From NCBI GenBank assembly GCA_017430085.1, contig JAFRNR010000011.1, forward strand, positions 1 to 64,000: DNA of 64,000 nucleotides, given 5' to 3'. The notes under the pieces are model-generated. The model saw only the letters and a list, made by a program, of their open reading frames with translations, had not been told where the DNA came from and did not search any database. The position numbers and the translations under genes were made by a program. Each line of letters starts with the position of its first letter. Within the stretch, counting starts at the first letter, position 1. Positions 25,419-35,295 of the stretch are shown in pieces. Origin of the DNA: Lachnospiraceae bacterium (GTDB lineage Bacteria; Bacillota; Clostridia; Lachnospirales; Lachnospiraceae).

Positions 25419-26891
25419 ATGCTGCAAAGAATCAGAACCCGATACGCTCCCAGCCCCACCGGCCGCATGCACGTGGGCAATCTGCGGACCGCTTTATACG
25501 CTTACCTCATCGCGAAGCACGAAGACGGCGATTTCCTGCTCCGCATCGAGGACACCGACCAGGAACGCCAGGTCGAAGGCGCCGTGGAGATCATCAACCG
25601 CACGCTGGAGAAGACCGGCCTCCTCTGGGACGAAGGCCCGGACAAGGACGGCGGCGTAGGCCCTTACGTGCAGAGCGAGCGCGTGGCCGCCGGCATCTAC
25701 ATGGAATACGCCAAAAAACTGATCGAAAAAGGCGAGGCCTATTACTGCTTCTGCTCCAAGGAGCGCCTGGAGAGCCTGCGCCAGACCCTGACCGTGGACG
25801 GCGAGACCAAGGAGATCACGGTGTACGACAAGCACTGCCTGCACCTGCCCAAAGAGGAGATCGAAGCCAACCTGGCGGCGGGCAAGCCTTTTGTGGTGCG
25901 CCAGAACACCCCGAACGAAGGCACCACCACCTTCACCGACGTCCTGTACGGCGACATCACCGTGCCGAACGCGGAACTGGACGACATGATCCTCTTAAAG
26001 TCCGACGGCTTCCCCACCTACAACTTCGCCAACGTGGTGGACGACCACCTGATGGGCATCTCGCACGTCGTGCGCGGCAACGAATACCTGAGCTCCGCGC
26101 CGAAGTATACCCGCCTGTACCACGCCTTCGGCTGGGAAGAGCCCGTGTACGTGCACTGCCCGCTGATCACGGATGAGCACAAGAAGAAACTCAGCAAGCG
26201 CAGCGGCCATTCCTCCTATGAGGACCTCGTGGAGCAGGGCTTCGTGGACGAAGCCATCGTGAACTACGTCGCGCTGCTCGGCTGGAGCCCTGGGGACAAC
26301 GAAGAGATCTTCAGCCTGGAAGAACTCGTCAAGAAGTTCGATTATCACAAGATCAACAAATCCCCCGCGGTCTTCGACATGACGAAGCTCCGCTGGCTCA
26401 ACAGCGAATACATCAAGCGCCTGCCGGATGAGAAGTATTACGAGCGCGCCATCCCGGAAGTGAAGAAGGCCGTTACGAAGCCGCTGGATCTGGAGAAGAT
26501 CGCGGACCTGATGAAGACCCGCATCGAAGTCTTCCCGGACATCACGGAGCCCATCCGCTTCTTTGAGGAACTGCCCGAATACGACATCGACCTGTACACG
26601 CACAAGAAGATGAAGACGGACGCCGCCGTATCGCTGGAGATCCTGCGCGACCTGCTGCCGCGTCTGGAGGCGCACGAAGACTGGTCGCTGGAAGGCCTGA
26701 AGGAGTACCTGAGCGCCTACATCGCGGAAACGGGACGCAAGACCGGCCAGGTGCTGTGGCCGCTCCGCATCGCGGTCTCCGGGCTCGCGAACACGCCCGG
26801 CGGTGCGTACGAGATCATGGAGATCCTCGGCAAGGAGGAGAGCCTGACGCGCATCCGCAAGGGCATCGAAAAGCTGGAGGCTGCGGAATAA
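25419..26891 (+). CDS. gltX: Glutamyl-tRNA synthetase
   Basis: Class I synthetase, 490 residues. The HIGH-type motif is [12 protein letters not shown] (HVGN at 18-21) and the KMSKS-type motif is KKLSKRSG (about 257). The C-terminal anticodon-binding helical domain is complete. ATG 25419 is chosen because AAGGCAGG lies 8 nt upstream; an in-frame GTG at 25410 overlaps that ribosome site. I cannot tell from sequence whether the enzyme is discriminating or also charges tRNA-Gln. Confidence 0.96.
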   Translation: MLQRIRTRYAPSPTGRMHVGNLRTALYAYLIAKHEDGDFLLRIEDTDQERQVEGAVEIINRTLEKTGLLWDEGPDKDGGVGPYVQSERVAAGIYMEYAKKLIEKGEAYYCFCSKERLESLRQTLTVDGETKEITVYDKHCLHLPKEEIEANLAAGKPFVVRQNTPNEGTTTFTDVLYGDITVPNAELDDMILLKSDGFPTYNFANVVDDHLMGISHVVRGNEYLSSAPKYTRLYHAFGWEEPVYVHCPLITDEHKKKLSKRSGHSSYEDLVEQGFVDEAIVNYVALLGWSPGDNEEIFSLEELVKKFDYHKINKSPAVFDMTKLRWLNSEYIKRLPDEKYYERAIPEVKKAVTKPLDLEKIADLMKTRIEVFPDITEPIRFFEELPEYDIDLYTHKKMKTDAAVSLEILRDLLPRLEAHEDWSLEGLKEYLSAYIAETGRKTGQVLWPLRIAVSGLANTPGGAYEIMEILGKEESLTRIRKGIEKLEAAE

Positions 26892-26908
26892 CGCAGCAAT
26901 TCAATTTC

Positions 26909-26934
26909 GCAGGGGCCGTTGTTTGGGCGGCCCG
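26909..26934 (+). repeat. Dispersed palindromic repeat, copy 7 (variant right arm)
   Basis: GCAGGGGCCGTTG, TTTG, GGCGGCCCG. The right arm differs from the palindromic type but matches copy 13 (61611) base for base over 24 nt. It lies 13 bp before the helicase start. Confidence 0.75.
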
Positions 26935-26946
26935 TAAAAGGAATCC

Positions 26947-28767
26947 ATGCAATTCAATACGGAACAGCAGGACGCGATCCTGCACAAAGACGGGCCGGCC
27001 CTCGTACTGGCCGGCCCCGGTTCCGGAAAAACGACGGTCATCACCGGACGCATCCAAACTCTTATTTCTGTTTATCACATCCCCGCCTCACAAATCTTAG
27101 TCCTCAGTTTTACCCGGGCCGCCTCCCGGGAGATCGAAGACCGTTTCCGGGAGCAGGTCCGCGAGGAAGCCCCCGTCCGTTTCGGAACCATTCACGCTGT
27201 TTTTTACCGCATATTGCACATCAGCCGCCCCGGGGCGGCGTTTTCCGTGATCTCTCCGGCCACGCGCCGGGGATGGATCCGCGAGATGATAGCTGAACTG
27301 TCCGCGGGCACGGGACTCGCGCCGGAACGGCTCCGCCAGGCCGAGGATATGCTGCTGGCCGGCCGGGAAAAACCGCCGGAGAAAGGCCTGTTCCTGACAG
27401 AGGAAGAGCAGACGAAGCTGAAAGAGGCGTACGCACAAAGAAAAAAAGAGGCCGGTCTGCTGGATTTTGAGGATATCCTGGAGGAGAGCCGCCGCCTGCT
27501 GGAGAGCGATCCGGACATGCTGGCCCGCTGGCGGGAGCAGTTCCGTTATATCCTGATCGATGAATATCAGGATACCAGTCCGCTCCAGCTGCAGCTGCTG
27601 AAAATGCTGGCGGGCAGTTCCGCCAATCTGTTCGCGGTGGGCGACGACGACCAGAGCATTTACGCGTTCCGCGGCGCGGACAGCTCGCTGATGCTCCGTT
27701 TCCCGCAGGATTTCCCCGGCGCGAAACTGTACCGCTTATCCGACTGCTACCGCTGCAGTCCGCAGATCCTGTCCGCCGCCGGGAGCCTGATCCGTCACAA
27801 TAAAAAGCGGTACGCCAAAGCCCTGAAGAGCCGGGCTGCGGACGGACCGCTGCCGATCCTGGCGGGTTTCAGGGAGAGCGGTGCGGAACTGAAAGCCCTG
27901 ACCGGTCTGCTGCGGAAAGAGTGGGAGAAGAGCCCGGCCCCCGGTTCCCTGGCCGTCCTTTGCCGTTCCCGTTTTTCCCTGCGGCGCGTGGCGGCGGCAC
28001 TGGCCGGTGCGGGCCTGCCGTTTACCTGCGATGAGGGGCCGGAAAGCGACCACGCGCACTGGATCGCGGAAGACCTGTTCGCCTACCTGCGCCTGGGCCG
28101 CGGGAGCGCGCGGCGGGAGGACTATCTGCAGATCCTGGGCAAGCCGCTGCGGTACCTTAGCCGCCAGCTGTTTCAGCAGGAGAGCATCGACCGGAACGCG
28201 CTGTTCGCAGCGCTCTGGGAAAGGCCGCAGACCGCACGTAACTTGACGGAATTCCTCCGGCAGTTGGACCGGCTGGACGGGCTGCTGCCGTACGCCGCGG
28301 TCGAATACATCCGCCGGGAGATCGGGTATGAGAAATATCTGAAGGATTACGCGGACAGCCGGAATCTTCCGGCCGAGCCGTTCCTGGAACTGCTGGACCG
28401 CCTGCAGGAGGAGAGCGCGGCCTTCTCCTCTGTAAAAGAGTGGGAGAGCGCGCGGGAGGCACTTCTGGCGAGGGGCCGGGAAAAGACGGAGGACCGCGCC
28501 GGGATCAGCCTGATGACCATGCACGGCGCCAAGGGCCTGGAGTTCGACCGCGTGTATCTGCCGTTCCTGAACGAGGAGGAGATCCCCGGGAGCCGCTCCG
28601 TCAGCGCGGAGCAGCTGGAGGAAGAGCGGCGCCTGCTGTACGTGGCTATGACCCGCGCGAGGACCGGCCTGTACTTAAGCTGCACGGTCAAAAAAAGAGG
28701 CGGCCGGAGCCGCCCCTCGCGTTTCCTGAAAGAGATCAGGGGAATTGATGTGACCGGTGCGCCGTAA
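26947..28767 (+). CDS. UvrD/PcrA-like superfamily 1 DNA helicase
   Basis: 606 residues. Motifs: Walker A AGPGSGKTTVITGRI (about 19-33), FTRAASREIEDRF (Ia), DEYQDTSPLQLQLLK (II), VGDDDQSIYAFRGAD (III), TMHGAKGLEFDRVYLP (V) and YVAMTRARTGLYLS (VI). It is about 130 residues shorter than PcrA/UvrD and lacks their C-terminal extension, so it may be an accessory paralogue rather than the main repair helicase. AAAGGA precedes the ATG. Its stop lies only 5 bp from the stop of the converging DUF1292 gene. Confidence 0.88.
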   Translation: MQFNTEQQDAILHKDGPALVLAGPGSGKTTVITGRIQTLISVYHIPASQILVLSFTRAASREIEDRFREQVREEAPVRFGTIHAVFYRILHISRPGAAFSVISPATRRGWIREMIAELSAGTGLAPERLRQAEDMLLAGREKPPEKGLFLTEEEQTKLKEAYAQRKKEAGLLDFEDILEESRRLLESDPDMLARWREQFRYILIDEYQDTSPLQLQLLKMLAGSSANLFAVGDDDQSIYAFRGADSSLMLRFPQDFPGAKLYRLSDCYRCSPQILSAAGSLIRHNKKRYAKALKSRAADGPLPILAGFRESGAELKALTGLLRKEWEKSPAPGSLAVLCRSRFSLRRVAAALAGAGLPFTCDEGPESDHAHWIAEDLFAYLRLGRGSARREDYLQILGKPLRYLSRQLFQQESIDRNALFAALWERPQTARNLTEFLRQLDRLDGLLPYAAVEYIRREIGYEKYLKDYADSRNLPAEPFLELLDRLQEESAAFSSVKEWESAREALLARGREKTEDRAGISLMTMHGAKGLEFDRVYLPFLNEEEIPGSRSVSAEQLEEERRLLYVAMTRARTGLYLSCTVKKRGGRSRPSRFLKEIRGIDVTGAP

Positions 28768-28772
28768 AGGCC

Positions 28773-29108
28773 TTACGCCTCCGTCGTAGGCACCAGCTCG
28801 TCAAAATCCTCTTCGTCGCAGATCTCGTCGAAGCGGTCGCATACCGCGTCAAAGAGATCGTCGTCTTCGATGTCGCCCAGGACCGGCTGGCCGTTGTCAT
28901 CCTCGCTGTATGCGTACAGGAAGATGTCGCCGTCCTCGTCGTCCGCCTGGTCCACCGGCGTTAAGGCGATGTACTGCGCGTCATCCAGCGGGAAGATCGC
29001 CAGCACGATGCATTCCATGCGGGTGCCGTCTTCCAGTTCCAGGGTCATCAGCAGTTCGTCTTCGTAGCTGTCCTCAATGATGCCTTCTTCTCTCAGATCC
29101 ATTTCCAT
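28773..29108 (-). CDS. DUF1292 domain protein
   Basis: Very acidic protein of 111 residues. The core (EDELLMTLELEDGTRMECIV, FPLDDAQYIALTPVDQ and EDGDIFLYAYSEDDNGQPVL) matches the DUF1292/YrzB family of small Bacillota proteins of unknown function. It is 11 bp downstream of ychF and probably cotranscribed with it. No catalytic residues are evident. Confidence 0.85.
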   Translation of the reverse strand: MEMDLREEGIIEDSYEDELLMTLELEDGTRMECIVLAIFPLDDAQYIALTPVDQADDEDGDIFLYAYSEDDNGQPVLGDIEDDDLFDAVCDRFDEICDEEDFDELVPTTEA

Positions 29109-29119
29109 GTTGTCCCTCC

Positions 29120-30217
29120 TTATACATTAAAGCGGAAGAGGACCACGTCCCCGTCCTGCATGACGTACTCTTTGCCTTCCACGCGGACCTGGCCTTTTTC
29201 CTTGGCGGCGGCGTAGGAGCCGGCGGCCAGCAGGTCTTTGTAATTGACCACTTCAGCGCGGATGAAGCCGCGTTCGAAGTCCGTGTGGATCTTGCCGGCG
29301 GCCTGCGGCGCCTTGGTGCCCAGCTTGATGGTCCAGGCGCGGGTCTCTTTCTCCCCGGCCGTCAGGAAACTCATCAGGCCCAGCAGGCGGTAGCTGGCGG
29401 CGATCAGTTTTTCCAGGCCGGCTTCTTCCAGACCCAGGTCCGCCAGGAATTCCGCGCGGTCCTCAGGCTCCAGCTCGCTGAGTTCTTCCTCCAGTTTGGC
29501 GCAGATCACGAAGCTTTCGCTGCCTTCCGCGGCGGCGAAATCGCGCAGCGCCTGCACATATGCGTTGGAGGCGCCGTCGTCTGCCAGGTCGTCTTCGCCG
29601 ACGTTGGCGGCGTAGATCACAGGCTTGGAGGAGAGGAGGCCCAGCGTCGCGATGAAGGCGGCTTCGTCTTCATCTTCCGGCTCGTAGGTCTTGGCCTGTT
29701 TGCCGTCGCTCAGGACGGCTTCCAGCTTCTTGAGGATCTTCACTTCCGCGGCGGCGCTCTTGTCCATCATGGCGGCGCGGCCGGTCTTGGCGATGCGGCG
29801 CTCCAGCACTTCCAGATCCGCCAGGATCAGTTCCAGCTCGATGGTCTCGATGTCCCGCACCGGATCTACGCTGCCGTCCACGTGCACGACGTTGCCGTCC
29901 TCGAAGCAGCGCACCACGTGCACGATGGCGTCCACCTCGCGGATGGCGGCCAGGAACTGGTTGCCCAGCCCTTCGCCCTTGCTGGCGCCTTTGACCAGAC
30001 CCGCGATATCCACGAATTCGATCACCGCCGGGGTGATCTTTTTGCTTTTATAGAAGTCGCCCAGCAGGCCCAGCCGCTCGTCCGGCACCTCCACGACGCC
30101 CACGTTGGGATCGATGGTGCAGAACGGGTAATTGGCGGCTTCCGCGCCGGCCCGGGTCAGACTGTTGAATAAGGTGCTTTTGCCCACGTTGGGGAGGCCT
30201 ACGATACCTAACTGCAT
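29120..30217 (-). CDS. ychF: Redox-responsive ATPase YchF
   Basis: 365 residues, Obg-related P-loop protein that prefers ATP and binds ribosomes. P-loop [15 protein letters not shown] (7-21), switch [19 protein letters not shown], and NVGE in place of the usual NKxD, which is the known reason for ATP preference. A coiled-coil insertion (about 130-200) and the C-terminal TGS domain ([20 protein letters not shown], split at IHTDF) complete the family layout. It follows the YfhO gene by 20 bp. Confidence 0.95.
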   Translation of the reverse strand: MQLGIVGLPNVGKSTLFNSLTRAGAEAANYPFCTIDPNVGVVEVPDERLGLLGDFYKSKKITPAVIEFVDIAGLVKGASKGEGLGNQFLAAIREVDAIVHVVRCFEDGNVVHVDGSVDPVRDIETIELELILADLEVLERRIAKTGRAAMMDKSAAAEVKILKKLEAVLSDGKQAKTYEPEDEDEAAFIATLGLLSSKPVIYAANVGEDDLADDGASNAYVQALRDFAAAEGSESFVICAKLEEELSELEPEDRAEFLADLGLEEAGLEKLIAASYRLLGLMSFLTAGEKETRAWTIKLGTKAPQAAGKIHTDFERGFIRAEVVNYKDLLAAGSYAAAKEKGQVRVEGKEYVMQDGDVVLFRFNV

Positions 30218-30237
30218 GGCAATACCCTGCTTTCTTA

Positions 30238-33200
30238 TTAATTGTTCTTAAACAGATTGTCCAGGATGCTTTCCGCCTGCTGGATCTTGTCCTCCAGGCC
30301 GGAGAACTGATCCGGAGAGGATTCCGGCTCGGCGGCTCCGGGAGCGGCCGGTTCTTCTTTGATCTCGGGCGCGTGTTCTTTCACGACAGGCCCTTCCGGG
30401 ATCTCCGGAACTTTCTCCTGCACGGCCGGTTCTTCCTTTATTTCAGGAACTTCCTCCTGCACGGCCGGTTCTTCCTTTATCTCAGAAACAACTTCCTGCA
30501 TGGCCGGCTCTTCCCGGATTTCCGCAATTTCCGGAACTTCTTCCCGGATCTCCTGAATCTCAGGAACACCCGTAATCTCTGGAACTTCCAAATCTTCTTC
30601 CCGGACTTCCGGAACCGCTTCCTGCATAACCGCTTCTTCCCGGATCTGCAGGATCTCTTCCTCCTCCGGCACCGGCCCCTCCGCCTCTTCCTTCGGCGGC
30701 AGGCTCAGCAGTTTTTCATCTTCCTGCATTTCCGCCGGGGAAATGACGCGCGCGTGCGCCTCGCCGTTTTCAAAGATGACGGCGGAGTTGCCCTCCTCCC
30801 GGAGGCGTTCCTCCTCGTCCAGCCGGTGCAGCGCGGCGATGCGGTCCTTCGCGCTCAGCTGCGGCACTTCTTCTTCCTCCTCGGCGGCGGGGAGTCCGGG
30901 AAGGACGCTGCCAGCAAAGGGTTCTTCTTCCCAGGCCCGCTTCCGGCTGGCTTTCAGGATCAGGGAGACGGCGATCGCGATCAGGAGCACGGCCAGGCCG
31001 CCCAGGGACAGGAGCATGCCGGTCTTCACGCCTTCCGGCATGTAGGAGATGACTACCGTGTGCTTCCCTTCGGATACCGGGATGCCGATGAACGCGTTGG
31101 CCAGCGGCGTGATCTCCACTTCCTGGCCGTCCACCGTGGCGCTCCAGCCCTTGTCGATCGGGATGGAGTAGACCAGCAGAGAATCCTTGTCCGCTTCCAC
31201 CGTGCCGGTGATCTGCGTCTTGAAGGTCTTATCCGTGAATTCCGTGATCTCCAGCGGATGCTCGGTGATCCGGTTGTAGTATTCGATGAAATTGGGGATG
31301 TTCAGGCGGTGCATGGTGCCGCTGATGTTGGTGCCGGACTCGGAAGCGACGATCTTCAGCACGTCGCCTTCCTCCACGTAGCCGAAATCGACCAGGTAGT
31401 TGCGGTTCAGGCTGTCCCAGACGCGGGATTTTTCGCCGTTGACCGTAGCCGTCACCTTCTTGACGGAGCCGGTGACGTGAACGTAGTAGAAGCCGGCCTG
31501 ATCCGCGGTGTACGTCATTTCCCCGCCGGAGGTGGACGGTGTCACTTTATCAAACACGTTGGCCACGCCAACGGTCAGGTTGGCATAGCTGTTCTGGCTC
31601 TTGACGGGGTCCGCGGTGGTCGGCTTCCACAGCTGCGCCATATCCTGCGGGATCAGGTGGCCCAGCGGCAGCGTGTAGAGGTTGTGGTACAGGTAATGCG
31701 CGCCGCCCTTCCGGTCCGTGGCGGAAGTCACCAGTTCATAGACCGGGCTGCTGGGCAGACGGACATCCGTCATCGTATATTCGACGCCCAGGAACGAGTA
31801 CATGAACGGCGTGGCGCCGGTGATGGCATAGGCGTTGGTGTTCCCTTCCAGGCCGACCTTGCAGTAGAAGTCGGAGATCGCCTTGTTGGTGGTGGAAGAG
31901 AAGATGGAGGCGCTGTTGTAGCCGAAATACGCGCCGTCGTTCTTCGTACGGATGCGCTGGCGCTCGATGCGGGTGAAGATCTTGCCTTCCTCCGCTTTTG
32001 CCACCAGTTCGTCAAAACAGTCGTTGAACACCATGAAGTCGGAGCGCTTCACATAGGAAACGCTGGTGACCGCCGTGTTCAGGCCCATCTCCACGATCAG
32101 CACGCAGAGGATGAGAGCCCAGGCCGAGCTTTTTTGCAGATAGCCGGCCTTATGCAGGTAGGCAAACAGCGTGTACAGCGCGATGAACGCGATGCTGGCA
32201 TAGCAGGCGTAATACGGGATCTCGCTGGAATCCGTGATGACTTCCGCAATCAGGATCAGTCCGATGGCGGCCCACATGATGCGGACCAGCGTCTCCTTGC
32301 GTACCTCCTCGCCTTTCCGGATGCCCTCGAAACACATGGACGTCAGCAGGAACGTGTACAGGAAGGAGAAGCGGCAGGGCAGCGAGTTGGGATAGTGGAA
32401 GCCGTGCCACATGAAGTCCAGCATGTTCATGTTGAAGCTGAGCAGCAGGAAACCGAGCAGCACCGTGTTGGCGATCTTTTCCCGGAAGCTGACCTTTTTA
32501 TTCATGTAATACAGCGGGATCAGCACGAAGACCAGCACGCCCGAATAAATGTTGGGCCAGTGGTCCAGGCCGATCTCGCAGTCCACGACCACCAGGTGGC
32601 GGGAGAGCATCTCAAAGACGGAGAAATAGTTGGTGAGTACCTTCGGGAAGACGGACCCGGACGAAGCCGTGCCCGCCAGCGCGTACGCCGCCGGCAGGAC
32701 CATGATGGCCGCGATGGCGCCGGCCAGCAAAGAGAACAGGCCGAAGTTCAGGATCTTTTTCAGCAGCTGCCGCCCGCTGAGGGAGGGCAGGCAGATCAGG
32801 CGGTTGATGAAATACAGCACCAGGAAGATGCAGAGCATGATGCTGATGTAATAGTTGCACAGGATAGCCAGCGCCAGCGCGATGCAGTAGACGAAAGGCT
32901 TGTCTTCCTTGACCAGTTTTTCCAGGCCGTACAGGACGATGACCGCCAGCCACAGCACGTCCAGCCACATCACGTTCCAGCTGTACGCCGCCAGATAGCC
33001 GCTCAGAGCATAGCAGATGCCGCAAATCGTGATGCCGAAGTGACGGGTGTTGAACCGCTTGGACAGGTACCAGGCCATGGCCCAGCCGCACAGACCGATC
33101 TTCAGCACGATCAGGAACGTGATGAACTCGATCATGTATTCCGTCGGGACGAGTACTGCCAGGAAATGCAGCGGCCCGCAGAGATAATAGGCGAACAGCG

Positions 33201-33441
33201 CGGAATAATTGCTGCCCAGGCCGATATCGAACGCATACAGCAGGCTTCTGCCATCCCGCACGCGGTCGGCCATATCCTCAAAAAAGGCGACGTACTGGTG
33301 ATACAGGTCCGTGCGCAGGAAACAGTTGTCCCCGAAGGGCCAGATCTCCTTGCCGGCAAAGATCCCCAGCATGATCAGGATCGGGATCACAAAGGCCAGT
33401 ATCAGGGGCAGTTTTTCCTGGAAACTCCGCTTAGTTTTCAT
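30238..33441 (-). CDS. YfhO-family membrane protein with repetitive acidic C-terminal tail
   Basis: 1067 residues. The first 470 contain a dozen or more helices (LPLILAFVIPILIMLGIFAG, NVMWLDVLWLAVIVLYGLEK and others) in the GT-C-like fold of YfhO, a family implicated in glycosylation of lipoteichoic acid in Bacillus and Listeria. An external domain follows, then one more helix (MLLSLGGLAVLLIAIAVSLI, about 800-820). The last 240 residues are cytosolic, Glu/Pro-rich and built of 13-residue repeats (EEPAVQEEVPEIK type). The tail is not part of the usual family. It overlaps GtrA by 11 bp, suggesting a polyprenyl-phosphate-sugar donor made by GT2/GtrA. Confidence 0.88.
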   Translation of the reverse strand: MKTKRSFQEKLPLILAFVIPILIMLGIFAGKEIWPFGDNCFLRTDLYHQYVAFFEDMADRVRDGRSLLYAFDIGLGSNYSALFAYYLCGPLHFLAVLVPTEYMIEFITFLIVLKIGLCGWAMAWYLSKRFNTRHFGITICGICYALSGYLAAYSWNVMWLDVLWLAVIVLYGLEKLVKEDKPFVYCIALALAILCNYYISIMLCIFLVLYFINRLICLPSLSGRQLLKKILNFGLFSLLAGAIAAIMVLPAAYALAGTASSGSVFPKVLTNYFSVFEMLSRHLVVVDCEIGLDHWPNIYSGVLVFVLIPLYYMNKKVSFREKIANTVLLGFLLLSFNMNMLDFMWHGFHYPNSLPCRFSFLYTFLLTSMCFEGIRKGEEVRKETLVRIMWAAIGLILIAEVITDSSEIPYYACYASIAFIALYTLFAYLHKAGYLQKSSAWALILCVLIVEMGLNTAVTSVSYVKRSDFMVFNDCFDELVAKAEEGKIFTRIERQRIRTKNDGAYFGYNSASIFSSTTNKAISDFYCKVGLEGNTNAYAITGATPFMYSFLGVEYTMTDVRLPSSPVYELVTSATDRKGGAHYLYHNLYTLPLGHLIPQDMAQLWKPTTADPVKSQNSYANLTVGVANVFDKVTPSTSGGEMTYTADQAGFYYVHVTGSVKKVTATVNGEKSRVWDSLNRNYLVDFGYVEEGDVLKIVASESGTNISGTMHRLNIPNFIEYYNRITEHPLEITEFTDKTFKTQITGTVEADKDSLLVYSIPIDKGWSATVDGQEVEITPLANAFIGIPVSEGKHTVVISYMPEGVKTGMLLSLGGLAVLLIAIAVSLILKASRKRAWEEEPFAGSVLPGLPAAEEEEEVPQLSAKDRIAALHRLDEEERLREEGNSAVIFENGEAHARVISPAEMQEDEKLLSLPPKEEAEGPVPEEEEILQIREEAVMQEAVPEVREEDLEVPEITGVPEIQEIREEVPEIAEIREEPAMQEVVSEIKEEPAVQEEVPEIKEEPAVQEKVPEIPEGPVVKEHAPEIKEEPAAPGAAEPESSPDQFSGLEDKIQQAESILDNLFKNN
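30345..30530 (-). repeat. 39-bp tandem repeats in the YfhO tail
   Basis: Near-identical 39-bp units (for example CACGGCCGG recurring at 30421 and 30460) encode 13-residue EEPAVQE-(E/K/V)VPEIK repeats. At least four units are recognisable, with decayed ones extending to about 30620. Confidence 0.75.
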
Positions 33442-33868
33442 CGGGGTCCTCCTTTTCGTCCTTTTGGTTCTTAAAGATAAACAGTTTGCTGAACACGTAG
33501 TTCAGGATGACAACGATCACGGCGGCCAGCAGTTTGATCACGCGCTCGTTCCCCTTGAGGAGGTCCACCCCGGTATAGAGGAGGGCCTGTTCGATGCCCA
33601 GGGTGATGAGCCGGCCGGCGGCGAAGCGCGCCATTTCCGGCAGCACCGTGCGCAGGTGATAATCGCGGCTTTGGAAAACGAAATGCTTGTTGGTGAAATA
33701 GGCGAACAGCACGGCGGCGATCCAGGCGATCACGTTGGCGATCAGGTAGTTGACGCCGAGCCGGAGCAGTCCGTCATACACCACGAAATTGACCGCGGTG
33801 GTCAGGACCCCGAAGATCAGGTAGGTGACCGTCTCCCGGTTCAGGAGGCGCTGCAGGATCTTCTTCAT
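33431..33868 (-). CDS. GtrA family membrane protein
   Basis: 145 residues with four helices (YLIFGVLTTAVNFVVYDGLL, YLIANVIAWIAAVLFAYFT, and two more), the GtrA fold associated with moving polyprenyl-phosphate sugars across the membrane. The ATG at 33868 overlaps the GT2 stop (ATGA); the frame is open further upstream but inside the glycosyltransferase gene. The stop overlaps the YfhO start by 11 bp. GT2, GtrA and YfhO thus form a tight three-gene glycosylation unit. Confidence 0.9.
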   Translation of the reverse strand: MKKILQRLLNRETVTYLIFGVLTTAVNFVVYDGLLRLGVNYLIANVIAWIAAVLFAYFTNKHFVFQSRDYHLRTVLPEMARFAAGRLITLGIEQALLYTGVDLLKGNERVIKLLAAVIVVILNYVFSKLFIFKNQKDEKEDPDEN

Positions 33869-34836
33869 GCCTGCTCCTTCTGACGGGGATCCGGCGTGAT
33901 CTCCGGACTGGCCAGGTCGCTTTCTTTCAAGATGTAAATGGGCCGGTCCTTCGCCTCCAGGTAAATGTGCGAAATGTATTCGCCCACGATGCCCAGCGAC
34001 AGCTGCAGCGTGCCGCCCAGGAACAGGGCGACGCAGAGCAGCGACGCGTAGCCCGGCACGTCCTTGCCCATCACCAGCGTTTTGATCAGCGTGACGAGCA
34101 GGTAGATGATGGCCGCAATGAACAGCAGGATGCCGGAGTTGCGGATCAGCTTCAGCGGCTTCACGGTGAAGGACGTGATGCCGTCGATGGCGTATTTCAG
34201 CAGGCTGCGGAAACTCCACTTGCTGGTCCCCATCGTGCGCTCCACGTTCTCATACGGGATCCAGGCGGTATCGAAGCCCACCCAGACGAAGATGCCCTTG
34301 GAGAATCGCTCCACTTCGGACAGCTGCAGGATGGCGTTCACCATGGGGCGGCTCATCATGCGGAAATCCACGGCGTTCTGCGGCATTTTCACGTCCGAGA
34401 GGGAATTGCTGAAGCGGTAGAACAGGCCGGAGATGCGGGTGGTCAGGCCTTTTTCGCCTTTGCGGCTCTTCCGGCAGGCCGCCGCGCAGTCGTGGCCGGC
34501 TTCGATCTCTTTGATCATTTCCGGGATCAGGGCGGGCGGATGCTGCAGGTCCGCGTCCATCACGATCACGTAATCCCCGGTGCTGTGCTTCAGGCCGGCG
34601 AACATGGCGGCTTCCTTGCCGAAGTTGCGGGAGAAGGAGAGGTAGTGGACGCGTTCGTTTTCACGGCTCATCCGGCGCAGGATCTCCAGCGTGCCGTCGC
34701 GGGAGCCGTCGTTGACGAAAATATAGGAAAAGCGGTAGCCCTGCACGGCGGACAGGACCCGTTCGCTTTCTTCCAGAAAGCTTTGCAGGACTTCCGCTTC
34801 GTTATAGCAGGGAACGATGATATCTACGGAATGCAT
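33865..34836 (-). CDS. Family 2 glycosyltransferase, polyprenyl-phosphate type (GtrB/DPM1-like)
   Basis: 323 residues. N-terminal GT-A domain: DIIVPCYNEAEVLQSFLEES, FVNDGSRDGT, and MDADLQHPP (the DxD motif). Two C-terminal helices (NSGILLFIAAIIYLLVTLI and YASLLCVALFLGGTLQLSLG) anchor it to the membrane, as in GtrB and bactoprenol glucosyltransferases. It likely makes the lipid-linked sugar used by the YfhO protein. A promoter is at 34923-34951. Confidence 0.92.
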   Translation of the reverse strand: MHSVDIIVPCYNEAEVLQSFLEESERVLSAVQGYRFSYIFVNDGSRDGTLEILRRMSRENERVHYLSFSRNFGKEAAMFAGLKHSTGDYVIVMDADLQHPPALIPEMIKEIEAGHDCAAACRKSRKGEKGLTTRISGLFYRFSNSLSDVKMPQNAVDFRMMSRPMVNAILQLSEVERFSKGIFVWVGFDTAWIPYENVERTMGTSKWSFRSLLKYAIDGITSFTVKPLKLIRNSGILLFIAAIIYLLVTLIKTLVMGKDVPGYASLLCVALFLGGTLQLSLGIVGEYISHIYLEAKDRPIYILKESDLASPEITPDPRQKEQA

Positions 34837-34922
34837 AAAACAGGTGCTCTCTTTCGGATGTCCCGGCGGCGGGGCCGGCCGGAAACAATAAAAATCTGCA
34901 TGAGCCGGGGCTCATCTTTGTT

Positions 34923-34951
34923 ATTATAGGACAAAGCCTTCTGATTGTAAA
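34923..34951 (-). promoter_or_regulatory. Promoter of the GT2-GtrA-YfhO-ychF-DUF1292 run
   Basis: Minus strand: TTTACA (34951-34946), 17-nt spacer, TATAAT (34928-34923). Transcript start near 34916, leader about 80 nt. Confidence 0.8.
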
Positions 34952-34978
34952 CAGAAAAAGAGGGATTTCGGAGAGAAA

Positions 34979-35278
34979 TCAGGGCGCATCGGGACCGGGG
35001 CCGCCGTCCTTCGCCGGCTCTTCAGGTTGTTCTTCCGGCACTTCAGGCTGTTCTTCCGGCGGGACGGGCAGGGGATTTTCCTGCCGGTTTTTCGCCATTC
35101 TCAAAAACAGGATAAAGATATAAAGCAGGATGGGGAGCGCGACCGTCATCCCCAGCGTCACTTTGAAGATGGTCTGGGCTTTTTCCCCGCCGCTGACGGC
35201 CGCGATGAAGCAGACCACGTACATGGACAGGAGAAGGACGACGACGATGATGGCTCCGATCTGCCGGAATTTTTTCAT
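34979..35278 (-). CDS. Small two-helix membrane protein, unknown
   Basis: 99 residues: two helices (IGAIIVVVLLLSMYVVCFIA and VTLGMTVALPILLYIFILFL), a short basic loop (RMAKNRQ), and a Pro/Glu-rich tail (PPEEQPEVPEEQPEEP). No family recognised with confidence; similar short proteins occur next to gmk in Clostridia as far as I recall. ATG 35278 is preferred because GAGAG lies upstream; ATG 35296, six codons earlier, is only about 14 nt from the predicted transcript start and has no ribosome site. It diverges from gmk and shares promoter DNA with it. Confidence 0.6.
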   Translation of the reverse strand: MKKFRQIGAIIVVVLLLSMYVVCFIAAVSGGEKAQTIFKVTLGMTVALPILLYIFILFLRMAKNRQENPLPVPPEEQPEVPEEQPEEPAKDGGPGPDAP

Positions 35279-35295
35279 GGTGTTTCTCTCTTTCA

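Noticed and set aside
30373-33474. Very long open frame (1033 codons) on the plus strand opposite the YfhO gene
   Set aside because: Composition is dominated by His/Gln/Asp/Arg with no membrane or domain signal. The minus-strand gene has clear helices and overlaps with GtrA.
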